64,000 nucleotides of DNA from assembly GCF_900105965.1 (NCBI RefSeq), contig NZ_FNTV01000002.1:310001-374000 (forward strand). The letters run 5' to 3'. This stretch comes from Arthrobacter alpinus (lineage in GTDB: Bacteria > Actinomycetota > Actinomycetes > Actinomycetales > Micrococcaceae). The notes beneath the pieces were generated by a model, which was not told the DNA's origin, did no database searches, and saw only the letters and a program-made list of their open reading frames with translations. The translations under genes were made by a program, and so were the position numbers. Position 1 is the stretch's first letter. Each line of letters starts with the position of its first letter. Positions 1 through 8,775 of the stretch are shown here, piece after piece.

Positions 1-99
1 AAGCAGAAAGACCCCCCCGAACCCCACTCCATGAGGGGCAGAAACGCCGGGAGCCTGCTGTAGTGTGCCGCCGCTCGGCACCCGAGTCTGAACTATTGC

Positions 100-747
100 T
101 CAGCGAACGAGTGGCCTTCCGAGAGGAAGCCCACGGCCGCCGGTCTGGCTCCACATAACGTCGACGTAGAAATAGACTGCCACGGCAACGAAAGCAAAGG
201 TAAACCAGCCTCCGAGGCTGGTCATCCTCGGGTCGCTTTCCAATGTGCCGATGAGGAGAAAAATGAGCGCGATATCGACAAACACGAGCATGAGGGTTGA
301 ACCCCAGGATTGGCGCAGCGTTACAAGAGTGAGCATCACGAATATAAAAAGCCAACAAATCAGCCACAGTGCTTGAGCATTTACAACCTGATCAGCAGGA
401 ATTCGATACCAATCATTGAGAAGTCCAAGTGACAAGGCGGCGTAGGTGGCAAAGAATCCGAAGAACAATACGAAGATGCCCGCTGATGCATTTTGGCCGA
501 GCGCACAGGCCCAGACAGTGGCCAACAACAGACCAATGGCAGAGGCCGCGATGACCGTGGGTAAGGCGGCGGCGGCGGCGCTGGCGGGTACAAACCCAGT
601 GTTGACCAAGCCAAGACCGAAGGCTCCGGCTATGGCCATGGGGAGTCCGACTATGCCCGGCACCCCTGCCAGCGGAGCGGATGGGGCTGTGGGAGCTTGG
701 GGGACGACTGCAAGGGGCGGGTTGTCAATAACAGGCATGCTGGACAT
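100..747 (-). CDS. GPR1/FUN34/YaaH (SatP-like) acetate/succinate permease
   Basis: A 215-residue integral membrane protein with about six hydrophobic segments, preceded by a Pro/Ala-rich cytoplasmic N-terminus of about 30 residues. The overall pattern (Gly-rich first helix with GLPMAIAGAFGLGLVNTGF, a short helix with FFGFFATYAALSLG, then a WLLIF-type helix) fits the SatP/GPR1 family, whose bacterial members have about 190-215 residues and move acetate or succinate with protons. It is the last gene of a leftward operon after hexulose-phosphate synthase, 123 bases downstream, which suggests handling of a C1/C2 acid metabolite. The substrate is inferred from family only. Confidence 0.8.
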   Translation of the reverse strand: MSSMPVIDNPPLAVVPQAPTAPSAPLAGVPGIVGLPMAIAGAFGLGLVNTGFVPASAAAAALPTVIAASAIGLLLATVWACALGQNASAGIFVLFFGFFATYAALSLGLLNDWYRIPADQVVNAQALWLICWLFIFVMLTLVTLRQSWGSTLMLVFVDIALIFLLIGTLESDPRMTSLGGWFTFAFVAVAVYFYVDVMWSQTGGRGLPLGRPLVR

Positions 748-870
748 GGCAGGGAAACTCCAAGGGCTATAGGAAGGTGAGGGGCAAGACAGTTATTTAA
801 AGCGCTGCGGGGAAGGGCGGAGGCTGACCCCAACCATGGACGTGGGACGCCACCGTCAATCGGGGTGAGG

Positions 871-1494
871 CTAGCTGATGGCGTCGCGGAGCTGCTTAGC
901 AGCCAGGGCTGGGTCGGCCGCTCCGTAGATAGCACCGCCGGCGACAGCGACATCGGCGCCAGCACGTTCAACGGCTTCGATCGTGGTAAGGCTCACACCA
1001 CCGGCCACGGAGAACGGAACGCGGGCTTCTACTCCGGCGCGGAGCAGCCCCGTCAGGTCGAAACCGGGCTTGGCCTGCTCGTCCAGACCGGCGTGCATCT
1101 CTACGAACTTCGCACCCAGCGCACGGACTTCCTTGGCGCGAGTGACCTTGTCTGTCACACCAATTAGGTCGACAACGATGCCCTTGTTGTGAGCCTTGGC
1201 TGCTTTGACGGCACCGGAAATAGTGGAGTCATCGGCGGCGCCGAGCACGGTGACCAGGTCAGCACCCGCCTTGAAAGCGATGTCAGCCTCAAGTTCACCG
1301 GCATCCATGGTCTTCATGTCAGCAAAGACAATCTTGTCCGGGTGCGCATTCTTGACCGCGGTGACCGCTGAGAGCCCAGCGGCCTTGATCAGAGGGGTAC
1401 CGAGCTCGATGATGTCAACGTATTCAGCAACCTGGCCAGCCAGTTCGAGGGCGGCTTCGGTCGTAAGGAGATCCATAGCTACTTGGAGTTTCAT
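871..1494 (-). CDS. hxlA: 3-hexulose-6-phosphate synthase
   Basis: A 207-residue single-domain TIM barrel of the OMPDC superfamily. It joins formaldehyde to ribulose 5-phosphate, giving D-arabino-3-hexulose 6-phosphate, the first step of the ribulose monophosphate pathway. Visible features are the N-terminal strand MKLQVAMDLL, the catalytic DxKxxD motif as ADMKTMD near residue 60, the HAGLDEQA segment, and the phosphate-binding VAGGAIYGA near the C-terminus. The start at 1494 gives the normal family length; the open frame continues upstream only with non-conserved sequence overlapping the isomerase gene. It lies 55 bases after the isomerase gene and is probably co-transcribed with it. Confidence 0.95.
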   Translation of the reverse strand: MKLQVAMDLLTTEAALELAGQVAEYVDIIELGTPLIKAAGLSAVTAVKNAHPDKIVFADMKTMDAGELEADIAFKAGADLVTVLGAADDSTISGAVKAAKAHNKGIVVDLIGVTDKVTRAKEVRALGAKFVEMHAGLDEQAKPGFDLTGLLRAGVEARVPFSVAGGVSLTTIEAVERAGADVAVAGGAIYGAADPALAAKQLRDAIS

Positions 1495-1549
1495 GATGTT
1501 GCTTCTTTCTGTAGGGAACTGCGATGGGTGTGGAAAATGAGTGTCTCGA

Positions 1550-2149
1550 TTATTCGAGATTGGCGTGCCTGAGCCATAACTGTTCGGCCGGTTCATTCGA
1601 GTTGTCCCACAACGACTGGAAGATGGTCTCGGTGGCGAGGAAAAGTACCTGCTCGAACAGAGACCCCGCATACTGGCGGGACACGCTGGAACCATGATCA
1701 GTCTTCTGGGCGGCCGGAATGATCACGAGTGCGTCGGCAAGTCCAGCCAGAGGCGAATCCGGGTTGGTGGTGAACACAGCAATGCGCGCACCCGCCTTCG
1801 CCGCCGTTCCCGCGGACTTAACCACTCCCGAGGTCGTCCCTGATCCGGAAGCCACCAAGAGCAAGTCACCGGAACTGATGGCCGGAGTGGTGGTGTCACC
1901 GGCGACATGAACGACCATGCCCAAGTGCATCAGCCGCATCGCGGCCATGCGCAGAACCAGCCCGCTGCGACCCGCTCCGGCCACGAACACCCGGATTGTC
2001 GGATCCAGGAGGCCTACCAGAGTCGCGATCTCATATTCGTCGATTCTGGCCGCTGAGTCAGCGATCTCGTCCCTGACGAGCGCCATATTACGGACAACCC
2101 CAACAGCGGTAGTCTCCACGGTAGGCACCGTATTTGTTCTCAGATTCAC
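1550..2149 (-). CDS. hxlB: 6-phospho-3-hexuloisomerase
   Basis: A 199-residue SIS-domain sugar-phosphate isomerase. It converts hexulose 6-phosphate to fructose 6-phosphate, the second RuMP step. The SIS phosphate-binding motifs VFVAGAGRSGLV (about residue 54) and VASGSGTTSGVV (about 98) are clear, and the length is normal for the family. A good ribosome site (AAGGGGAAG) precedes the start. First gene of the leftward operon hxlB-hxlA-permease. The enzyme pair serves formaldehyde detoxification or C1 assimilation. An IS110 end remnant lies about 150 bases upstream and may have replaced or displaced the original promoter region. Confidence 0.95.
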   Translation of the reverse strand: MNLRTNTVPTVETTAVGVVRNMALVRDEIADSAARIDEYEIATLVGLLDPTIRVFVAGAGRSGLVLRMAAMRLMHLGMVVHVAGDTTTPAISSGDLLLVASGSGTTSGVVKSAGTAAKAGARIAVFTTNPDSPLAGLADALVIIPAAQKTDHGSSVSRQYAGSLFEQVLFLATETIFQSLWDNSNEPAEQLWLRHANLE

Positions 2150-2299
2150 GATTCTTCCCCTTCCATTCGATTGTCAGCACAGAGCGGCTGCACGGATACT
2201 TAGTGGTTGATATCCATGATCTCGAAGCAAACGGGTGGGGGTAACGCTGTTTTCTGACGGTTCTGACTACACTTTAGGATTGGTTGAACGTTTCCTCAG

Positions 2300-2520
2300 T
2301 TACCTTTTGGCAGGCCATCCAGATGAGTAAGAAATGGGGTTGTTGGCCTGTCGGCCCCGGCATGGTTCTTTCCCACAGTTGTCAATGATCCGGAGGCGTG
2401 GTCACCGGGATTCGATAGGCGCCAGGGATATCGCTGGTGAAGGCCGGACCAGCACAGGAATGCGGCGTGTAGGTCAGCCGTAACCAAAGGTGCCGAGCCT
2501 TGCCGTCGTAGGACAAGGTG
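2300..2520 (+). mobile_element. orphan IS110 noncoding end (possible bridge-RNA region) without transposase
   Basis: About 210 bases that match, in inverse orientation, the noncoding region just upstream of the intact IS110 transposase at 55483-56682 (positions 56737-56940). Shared blocks include CGGCAAGGCTCGGCA, CCTGGCGCCTATCGAATC, GACAGGCCAACAACCCC and the outer boundary AAAAGGTAAC, read on the complement here. No transposase reading frame follows. In IS110-group elements this noncoding region is known to encode the bridge RNA; that this copy does so is inference. Confidence 0.7.
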
Positions 2521-2755
2521 AGGGGTGGGCTCCGGACATCAGAGATGCGTCAAGGTTGGAACGAAGTGAAGAGCGCGGAACTCAGGTCATTCAACCACTT
2601 TGAATCCTTCAACACCTTGGTGCTGTCCTCTTCGCTTCACCTGCTCGTCGCGATGGAGACGCCCCACGAATTGATTCTCTGACGGATTCGGTCACCACAG
2701 ATGGCCACAATATTTCACCCGATCAGCACTGCTCAGAGCCCTCGGCACCTGATAC

Positions 2756-3263
2756 TCAAGACACGACTCGATTCGCCGGACATAGCTGGTCAGTGATTTC
2801 CCGTAACTGTTGGGGTCGAAAGGGTTTGACCAAGTACGCGGCCGCCCTTGGGACCATGCCAGCCATCTCATCACCGGGCCCCTCACGGTCAGTCAGGAAG
2901 AGTATCGAGGCTCTGGATACCTCCCGGATCTGCCGGGCGACTTCTTGCCCATTCATGTCAGGTAACCCTATATCCAGAGTCACCAGGACAGGATCCAGAC
3001 GTTCTTCAGCCACTACTTCCCGGAGCCGAGACTTCATCGACGATGATCAGCCAGTAGCTTCTGAACTTGGCCAGTTCTTGTGGGAGCTGCCCGTTTTGAT
3101 GAGCGGTTCCGAGCCTGGTTACCTGGTCGGTTGCGGCGGCAAAGAGCGCCTTGTGGCCCAGCTGAGCGGCCCGCCCCTGAGCAACGCCAATAATTAAGAG
3201 TCGCTTGGCAAGAAAGTGAAATATTCGATGCTGAGGCTTTCCGAGTCCCGTAACGGTCAGCAT
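2756..3263 (-). pseudogene. decayed response-regulator receiver domain
   Basis: Two frames together resemble a receiver domain. The upstream frame ends with a strand like YWLIIVDE; the downstream frame carries VLVTLDIGLPDMNG (phospho-acceptor Asp followed by the usual P-x-MNG turn), SILFLTDRE and AAYLVKPF with the conserved Lys-Pro. The frame change lies between about 3006 and 3037. No DNA-binding output domain is present and no histidine kinase is near. Probably a dead fragment lying among IS remnants. Confidence 0.55.
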
Positions 3264-3497
3264 TTCCCGAAAATTCGTGGAGATCTTCGGATTCGTTTCT
3301 AATCAGCTCTCTAACGGCAAGTGAAGTGTCGCACTGAGCAATATGTTAGTCGTATGGAATCTCAATGATGTCGTGAACCCAAAGAAATAGGGTTTTTGAC
3401 CTCGAACCTAAATCGACTGCGCACGATTCTTATGCCTCTGTGCTAGGGGACCTGTGCAAGCAACTGAATTGTCCGAACCCGCTGATAGCATCCAGGC

Positions 3498-3908
3498 ATG
3501 ACAATGAAATCATGCGGTTACTGCCACTCATCGGTCGATTTGAGCATGGGTCCGCACATCCACGATCCGAAGCGATGCCGTGGATGCAAGGAAATTTTTC
3601 CTGCTTCCAATTTCCCTCTTCACCCTTCCAGCGCTGATGGGCACCGACATGACTGCAAGAATTGTGTTGGCAAGCAAAAATTGAATACCCAAGAAAGTCG
3701 AGCGATCGAACGTGACCGCCAGTTTCGATCCGACAACGACAGGGTGAAGAAGCACGGCTATCGCTGGAAGCGCCGGCCCGAAGGCACAGGAGCGGACCAA
3801 CAATTCGTTTGGGACCTACTTGATTCCCAAGGAAGAGTCATCGTCAAGGAGCAAGCACTCGATTACATCCAGTTTGTGGAAGCCTCCGAGGCGGAGGATC
3901 TGAGATAA
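3498..3908 (+). CDS. small hypothetical protein with three CxxC motifs
   Basis: A 136-residue protein not recognised as a named family. The first 60 residues contain three Cys pairs (CGYC, CRGC, CKNC) spaced like a zinc-ribbon or treble-clef module similar to those preceding HNH or endonuclease VII domains, but no HNH residues follow. The middle is highly basic (KKHGYRWKRRPEG), followed by a short acidic C-terminus. The ribosome site is weak. It stands alone between a response-regulator remnant and a broken IS110 gene. A role in nucleic-acid binding is possible from the cysteines and charge, but is not shown. Confidence 0.5.
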   Translation: MTMKSCGYCHSSVDLSMGPHIHDPKRCRGCKEIFPASNFPLHPSSADGHRHDCKNCVGKQKLNTQESRAIERDRQFRSDNDRVKKHGYRWKRRPEGTGADQQFVWDLLDSQGRVIVKEQALDYIQFVEASEAEDLR

Positions 3909-3965
3909 TTTCAAGCACCGGTGATCTATAGATGCAGTCATCGCGGAGCATGGTCCAAAGTACTT

Positions 3966-5109
3966 TCAACCTGCGTCGGGCAAGAGAAAACTGCGCCTCG
4001 AGATGGGTTTTTCCTCGAGGCGTTTGCGGTCGTAGAAGGCCCGTGAAGCCGGGCAGCTCTTCAATGCAGACAGAGAAGACATGTAAAAGACCATCAACAG
4101 GCGCCGGTCGTAGCGCCGTGGTCGGTGATGATTGTTGGCGATCCGGCCAGAATCCCTAGGCGCGGGCGCTAGCCCGGCAACACCAGCCAACCGATCGGCG
4201 CTCTCGAAGATTGTCAGATCCCCGCCTGTGGCTCCCAGAAATTCTGCTCTCAAGACAGGGCCGAATCCGGGCATGCTCAGCAATGTCCGCGCATGCCGAT
4301 GCTCTTTCAGGTGTTCTTCAATAAGTGCATCCAGTTCTCCCAACTCGAGTTCCAACGTCAGGATCTCTTGAGCAAGGGATTGGACTATTCGTTCACCCAT
4401 GTTTTGGGCTGGCACTGTGGTGCGTTGTGCCTTGGCCGCTTCGACTGCTGCCAGGGCGACGGCGGCGCTCGAGCGGGTACCTAGGTTTTTCAACCATGCT
4501 TGAAGTCGGCTCTGGCCGGTCCGACGGATTCCCTCGGGGGTTCGGTACTTCGTTAGAAGTGAGGAGGGCTGCCTTGGATCGGCTGTAGTCAATGGCCCGC
4601 TCCAAGGCGGGGAAGTACTCCATCAGCTGGGCCCTGAGGCGGTTTATCGCCCGGACCCTGTCTGCGGCCGGTCCGCCTGCCGGGCTGTAAGGATCCACAG
4701 ACCAGTGCTGGTCACGTCCCCGGCACGTAGTGGTTGGAGATCCCTCCGCATCCTGGCCTGGTCAGCAATAACCGCAGCGTCTTTCGCATCCGTTTTCCCA
4801 TCACCGCGGTAGAGGCGTGAAGCATGACGGATTGTCCTGCCATGAATGTAGAGCAATAGCTGGTCGTGAGCTGCCAGGAGTGCGATCAGCAGTGCGGGCC
4901 CTCCATGGTTGAGGTCTGTTGCCCAGGTCACGGATTCCCCGCCACTCAACGCCGCAACGTCAGCTATCAGGTCAAGAAGTTGACTCTCTTCGTTGGGAAC
5001 CTTGCGAGTAAGCAAACGGGTTCCATCAGTGTCGATCACTGCCTAGTGGTGGTGCGCTTTGCCGGCATCAATTCCGGCCAATCCTTCGAAGCCATAACAA
5101 ACTATCTGG
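3966..5109 (-). pseudogene. broken IS110-family transposase
   Basis: The remains of an IS110 recombinase read from right to left. The N-terminal RuvC-like part shows GIDAGKAHHH followed at once by a stop codon near 5043. It continues with KTDAKDAAVIADQARM (the Asp pair), then shifts frame near 4650-4700 and again near 4400-4590. The C-terminal domain (SMPGFGPVLRAEFLG, ADRLAGVAGLAP, AFYDRKR) is still readable to 3966. At least one nonsense codon and two frameshifts make it inactive. It is a different IS110 lineage from the elements at 5.7 and 55.5 kb. Confidence 0.85.
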
Positions 5110-5737
5110 CACACCAACCAAAGTCATACCCGCTCCCCGGGTAGCAACGACACTACAACTGCCACGGATCCACCCACCAACATCATAAGGACACCAACAA
5201 AAACGCGCAGCGTAAAAACAGGGGTGGGCACGGCGGAGCTTGCGGAGCCGGGACCACCCCCAACAGTCGGAAGCGCAGCGTACGCCAATTAGCCTGGTGC
5301 GAGCTTGCGAGTACCTGGCCTCAGGTGAACGAGCGGATTCTCGCGGATCCACACCACCACCGGTGCCCGGTCGGCCGCGGGCGACGATTGGGTGAGCTTG
5401 CACGCGGTGCGTACAGAGAATCAAAGACTGTGCACATCCACCGGTCGCTGTAGTGACATGAAAGGACGTGGCGACCTGGTGGCTGTGTACAGCCGGCCAG
5501 CTGGGTCCCGGCGTCCAAGGTAATGATGGAATTGGTCTTGAACCGGTGTGACTCATCGTCCACTTGATGTGCCTTCGGTACTGTCCTTCCCAGAAGTTGT
5601 CCGCAGGTTCACGATTCGTATCAAACGCGTTGAGCCAGGCGGACATGACTTCATAGGAGCTTGATCCACAGTCACAATACCGTTTTGTCTGCCTACCTGG
5701 CCAGCGTGCATCCTCGTGCTCTAGGAACGGCAGGGAA
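5110..5737. other. gene-free stretch between two IS110 elements
   Basis: 628 bases without a convincing gene. It should hold the upstream ends of both neighbouring elements: that of the leftward pseudogene (near 5110-5300) and that of the rightward transposase (near 5340-5737). I could not define terminal repeats or the exact boundary. Any bridge RNA of either element would be expected here. Confidence 0.4.
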
Positions 5738-7021
5738 ATGACTACCTTGGCAACAGAAGAAGCAAGAATCATTGTTGGCGTCGACACTCACTCAGATACT
5801 CACCATGTCGCAATCATTTCCGACTATAGCAGGCCAATAGCCGACCGAGAGTTCCTGGCGGTCGGCAGCGGGTACCGCAAGATTCTAGAGTATATCGGCG
5901 GCCACGGCACCGTCATCGCAGCAGGCGTGGAGGGGACCGGGTCATACGGCGCCGAACTCACGAGGGTCCTCCGCGGGGCCGGAATACAAGTGCTCGAAGT
6001 CAACCGCCCGAATCGTCAGGACCGGCGACTCAACGGCAAGTCTGATCCTCTGGATGCCTATCAGGCCGCGCAATCGGTACTCGCCGAACGAGGGATTTCC
6101 ACCCCTAAGGCAAAGGACGGACCGGTGGAATGTCTAAGGATTCTGCGTATGTCCCGTTCTTCTGCCATGAAGGCTCGGACCATCACCATCAATCGAATCC
6201 GAGGACTCCTAGTGTCACCCCCTGACGAACTCAGATCGAGATACAGAGGCCTAAACACGTCCGCCTTGATCCTGAGTTTGTCCAGATCGAGACCGACTGG
6301 TCATATCGCAGACACGGCGTACGTTACATCTTTGACGTTGAAGTCGTTGGCTGTTCGATATCGAACTCTCAGTTCGGAAATCGATACCGTAGATGCGGGG
6401 TTGAAAGAGATCCTCGATTCCTACGCACCACTTCTATGCGACCTGGTAGGGGTGGGGACAGAAGTGGCCAGTCAGTTGCTGGTGACTGTTGGCGATAACC
6501 CTGGACGCGTAAACAACGAGGCCCAGTTCGCTGCGCTTACGGGTGTGGCGCCCATTCCCGCATCGTCGGGAAAGACTAGCCGTCATCGGCTCAATCGGGG
6601 CGGAGATCGAGACGCGAACAGCGCTCTGCATCATATTGTGTTGGTTCGAATGGTCTCGGACCAACGAACAAAGGAGTATGTCGCTAAACGGACAATTGAA
6701 GGGAAAGGTAAATGGGAAATCATGCGCTGTCTCAAACATTACGTTGCGCGCGAGATCTACCGCCAGATCTTCAACCCTGTAGCAGCTCCAACAACCACGG
6801 ATCTTCGACCGTTACGGAAGCAGCTAGGGCTTACGTTGCAAAGCATCTCCGAGCACCTCAATCAGTGGCCGTCGAACATTTCTCGACTTGAACGTGGGCT
6901 CTCCAGAAACGACAGCCTTGCTTCTGACTACCGGAGATGGCTCAAAAATCAGCTAGAGCTCGGGGTGGACTTGATTGGTCCTTGCGTCAAGGAGGTCAAG
7001 ATACGCGCCCTTTACGAGTGA
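5738..7021 (+). CDS. IS110-family transposase with C-terminal Cro-like helix-turn-helix
   Basis: A 427-residue IS110 recombinase. The N-terminal DEDD domain is complete: Asp in VGVDTHSDTHH (about residue 15), Glu in GVEGTGSYG (about 67), and the Asp pair in KSDPLDAYQAAQ (about 106). The C-terminal domain shows VGVGTEVASQLL and SSGKTSRHRLNRGGDRDAN with the expected serines. After about residue 350 follows an extension, LRPLRKQLGLTLQSISEHL then NISRLERG, with the pattern of a Cro/CI (XRE) helix-turn-helix. The last 23 codons overlap the convergent CYTH gene, so the native C-terminus may be lost. Probably intact and possibly active. Confidence 0.85.
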   Translation: MTTLATEEARIIVGVDTHSDTHHVAIISDYSRPIADREFLAVGSGYRKILEYIGGHGTVIAAGVEGTGSYGAELTRVLRGAGIQVLEVNRPNRQDRRLNGKSDPLDAYQAAQSVLAERGISTPKAKDGPVECLRILRMSRSSAMKARTITINRIRGLLVSPPDELRSRYRGLNTSALILSLSRSRPTGHIADTAYVTSLTLKSLAVRYRTLSSEIDTVDAGLKEILDSYAPLLCDLVGVGTEVASQLLVTVGDNPGRVNNEAQFAALTGVAPIPASSGKTSRHRLNRGGDRDANSALHHIVLVRMVSDQRTKEYVAKRTIEGKGKWEIMRCLKHYVAREIYRQIFNPVAAPTTTDLRPLRKQLGLTLQSISEHLNQWPSNISRLERGLSRNDSLASDYRRWLKNQLELGVDLIGPCVKEVKIRALYE

Positions 7022-7489
7022 TTCTTCTTCAATTCCGAACTCAGCAATCAGGCGGTGTGCTTCTGAAACCGCGTCGTCATGGCCCAGAGCATCTCCGACG
7101 GTGACTTCCAGTTCGAGGAATTCACCTAGCCCTTCGACTTGGTCGAGGTGCACCCTGGCCTGACCTATTTGAAACACCGAGCGGTGCTTCCGGACTCTCC
7201 CAACCTCGCCGTAGGCATCCGTCAGGACGGAACGGAGGCGGTCTGGTTCAGAAGTTTCAGAATGAACATAGTAGGAGGTCTTCGGTCCGAGTTCGTCTGC
7301 TCTGGCGTAGTAGATCAGCACGCCGTGGCCGTCATTGAAGACTCGGAGCTTGAGCCTGCCGTTCGGGCAATCGAAAAAGGTGTCGTCTTGCGCAACATGC
7401 TCGGGTCCACCGTTGGCCAGGGACGTGATTACCGGTAGCAGTTCTTCGAGACTGTTCACGCGGGCCTTGATTTCGATGTTCGTAGGCAT
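6953..7489 (-). CDS. CYTH-domain protein (class IV adenylate cyclase/triphosphatase fold)
   Basis: A 178-residue CYTH (triphosphate tunnel) protein. The N-terminal signature appears as NIEIKARV, followed by strands with alternating charged residues (GRLKLRVF, LIYYARAD, SETSEPDRL), VHLDQVEGLGEFLELEV and a terminal SYxDLL-like GAYLDLL. Such proteins bind nucleoside or inorganic triphosphates and divalent metal; some are adenylate cyclases, others triphosphatases, and the sequence does not decide. The 3' end overlaps the convergent IS110 transposase by 69 bases. The last eight residues after YLDLL are therefore probably insertion-derived, with little effect on the fold. Confidence 0.8.
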   Translation of the reverse strand: MPTNIEIKARVNSLEELLPVITSLANGGPEHVAQDDTFFDCPNGRLKLRVFNDGHGVLIYYARADELGPKTSYYVHSETSEPDRLRSVLTDAYGEVGRVRKHRSVFQIGQARVHLDQVEGLGEFLELEVTVGDALGHDDAVSEAHRLIAEFGIEEESLVKGAYLDLLDARTNQVHPEL

Positions 7490-7575
7490 GTTCCTACTAG
7501 ATCACATCGCCAACATAGGTTTCTGGCAGCTGCCGACATTCTTGGCGCTAATAGCTGTTCAACTCCTACTCAGCG

Positions 7576-8382
7576 TCAAACGCGCTCAAAATTGACATCT
7601 ATAGGAGCGTCGGTATAGCCAAGCCCCTTGGTCACCATTCCGCGCACCGCTTCGAGGCTGCTAGATTTCCACGCGATCTTCGGCTCCAAACCCGACATGC
7701 GTAAATTAATCAACTGATGCTCTCGAACCGAGGGGATGTCGAGGCAAACAAAATCGTCGTCCGCCAGCTCCTCGAGGCGGACACCGTCCCGATTAGCTGC
7801 CCAGTGAGTGCCGGCGACGAGGACATAGGGCCGACCTGCCATGACGGTGGTGGACGCAACTCCAGGGATGAGATGCCGTGTATGGGTCAAAACTGCATCG
7901 AGGTAGCCGCTCAGCATTCGCTCCTGCAGCTGTGCGCCGTCGCCCTCAATCAACTTCACGTCAAGGCGAGGGTTTGGCTTGACAAAGCCATGCGCAGTCT
8001 CAGGAAGCCAGAAAGCGGACAACCCGGTGTAACAGCCAGTGGTCAATGGCCCCACCAACCCCTGCTGCCGTTCTATAACACGTCCTTGCACTTCTTCGGC
8101 GTGCAGCACCAAGGCCTGAGCGTCGCGGAGGAAATAGCTACCGACCGCGGCCAAGACGACTCCGCGTGCCCGATGGCGAACAATCAACTGTGAACCGACA
8201 ATACGCTCCAACGCCGTAATAGCCTGTGACATCGCGGCCTGAGAGATATGCGAGGCCTTGGCCGCACCCGCGATTGACCCATGATTAGCGGCCGTAACGA
8301 AATACTGCAACTGTTTCAGGGTGTAATCAAGCACCCCACCAGCATACTCAGAGATACTGGGCAGCTGGACGATGTGAGTCAT
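7576..8382 (-). CDS. LysR-family transcriptional regulator, C-terminally short
   Basis: A 268-residue LysR regulator. The winged helix lies at about residues 17-75 (LKQLQYFVTAANHGSIAGAA, SQAAMSQAITALE), followed by the substrate-binding domain of the CynR/OxyR type. The family usually has about 300 residues; here homology stops at KGLGYTDAPID after the KGLG motif, so the last 30-40 residues appear lost. A GTG at 8334, preceded by GGTGGG and coding LDYTLKQLQ, is an alternative start that matches the usual LysR N-terminus. Neighbours give no clear target. Regulation through a truncated effector domain may be altered. Confidence 0.8.
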   Translation of the reverse strand: MTHIVQLPSISEYAGGVLDYTLKQLQYFVTAANHGSIAGAAKASHISQAAMSQAITALERIVGSQLIVRHRARGVVLAAVGSYFLRDAQALVLHAEEVQGRVIERQQGLVGPLTTGCYTGLSAFWLPETAHGFVKPNPRLDVKLIEGDGAQLQERMLSGYLDAVLTHTRHLIPGVASTTVMAGRPYVLVAGTHWAANRDGVRLEELADDDFVCLDIPSVREHQLINLRMSGLEPKIAWKSSSLEAVRGMVTKGLGYTDAPIDVNFERV

Positions 8383-8775
8383 GCTCGGACCCGCTCGTGT
8401 TTCGCGTCATTTCGAGTGAAAGTTTCAATTCGTGATCCCGGTTTTGGGCTGCCCGTCAGACCAAAATACGGGCGGCGGTCGCCGCATCAGTGGCTTGAAG
8501 TATACATATCGTCCCGCGGTGGGCTGACGGTTACGTTAGGCCGCTTCCCTTATCTAGCTCAGGTACCGACAGTCGGAGTAGGCGAAGAATCTGCATGTAC
8601 CATTGCAATTTCACTAGACATCTAATAACAATCTCGTAGAGAAGAAGACCTTCGGTCCTTGAGAAACCTGTCTGGGGACGTCCGCCGGGGGTTCACTATG
8701 TTGCGCGCGTTCCCGGGGTGTTATGAGTTGGGGGGCGTTCTTTCGACATATCCTGCGGGCGCCCGTGAATTCTCG
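8383..8775. other. intergenic stretch without a gene
   Basis: About 390 bases between the LysR gene and the 3' end of the SLC13 permease. Apart from a short inverted repeat (GCCCGT...ACGGGC near 8450-8475) that could be part of a terminator or operator, nothing recognisable was seen. Confidence 0.4.
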
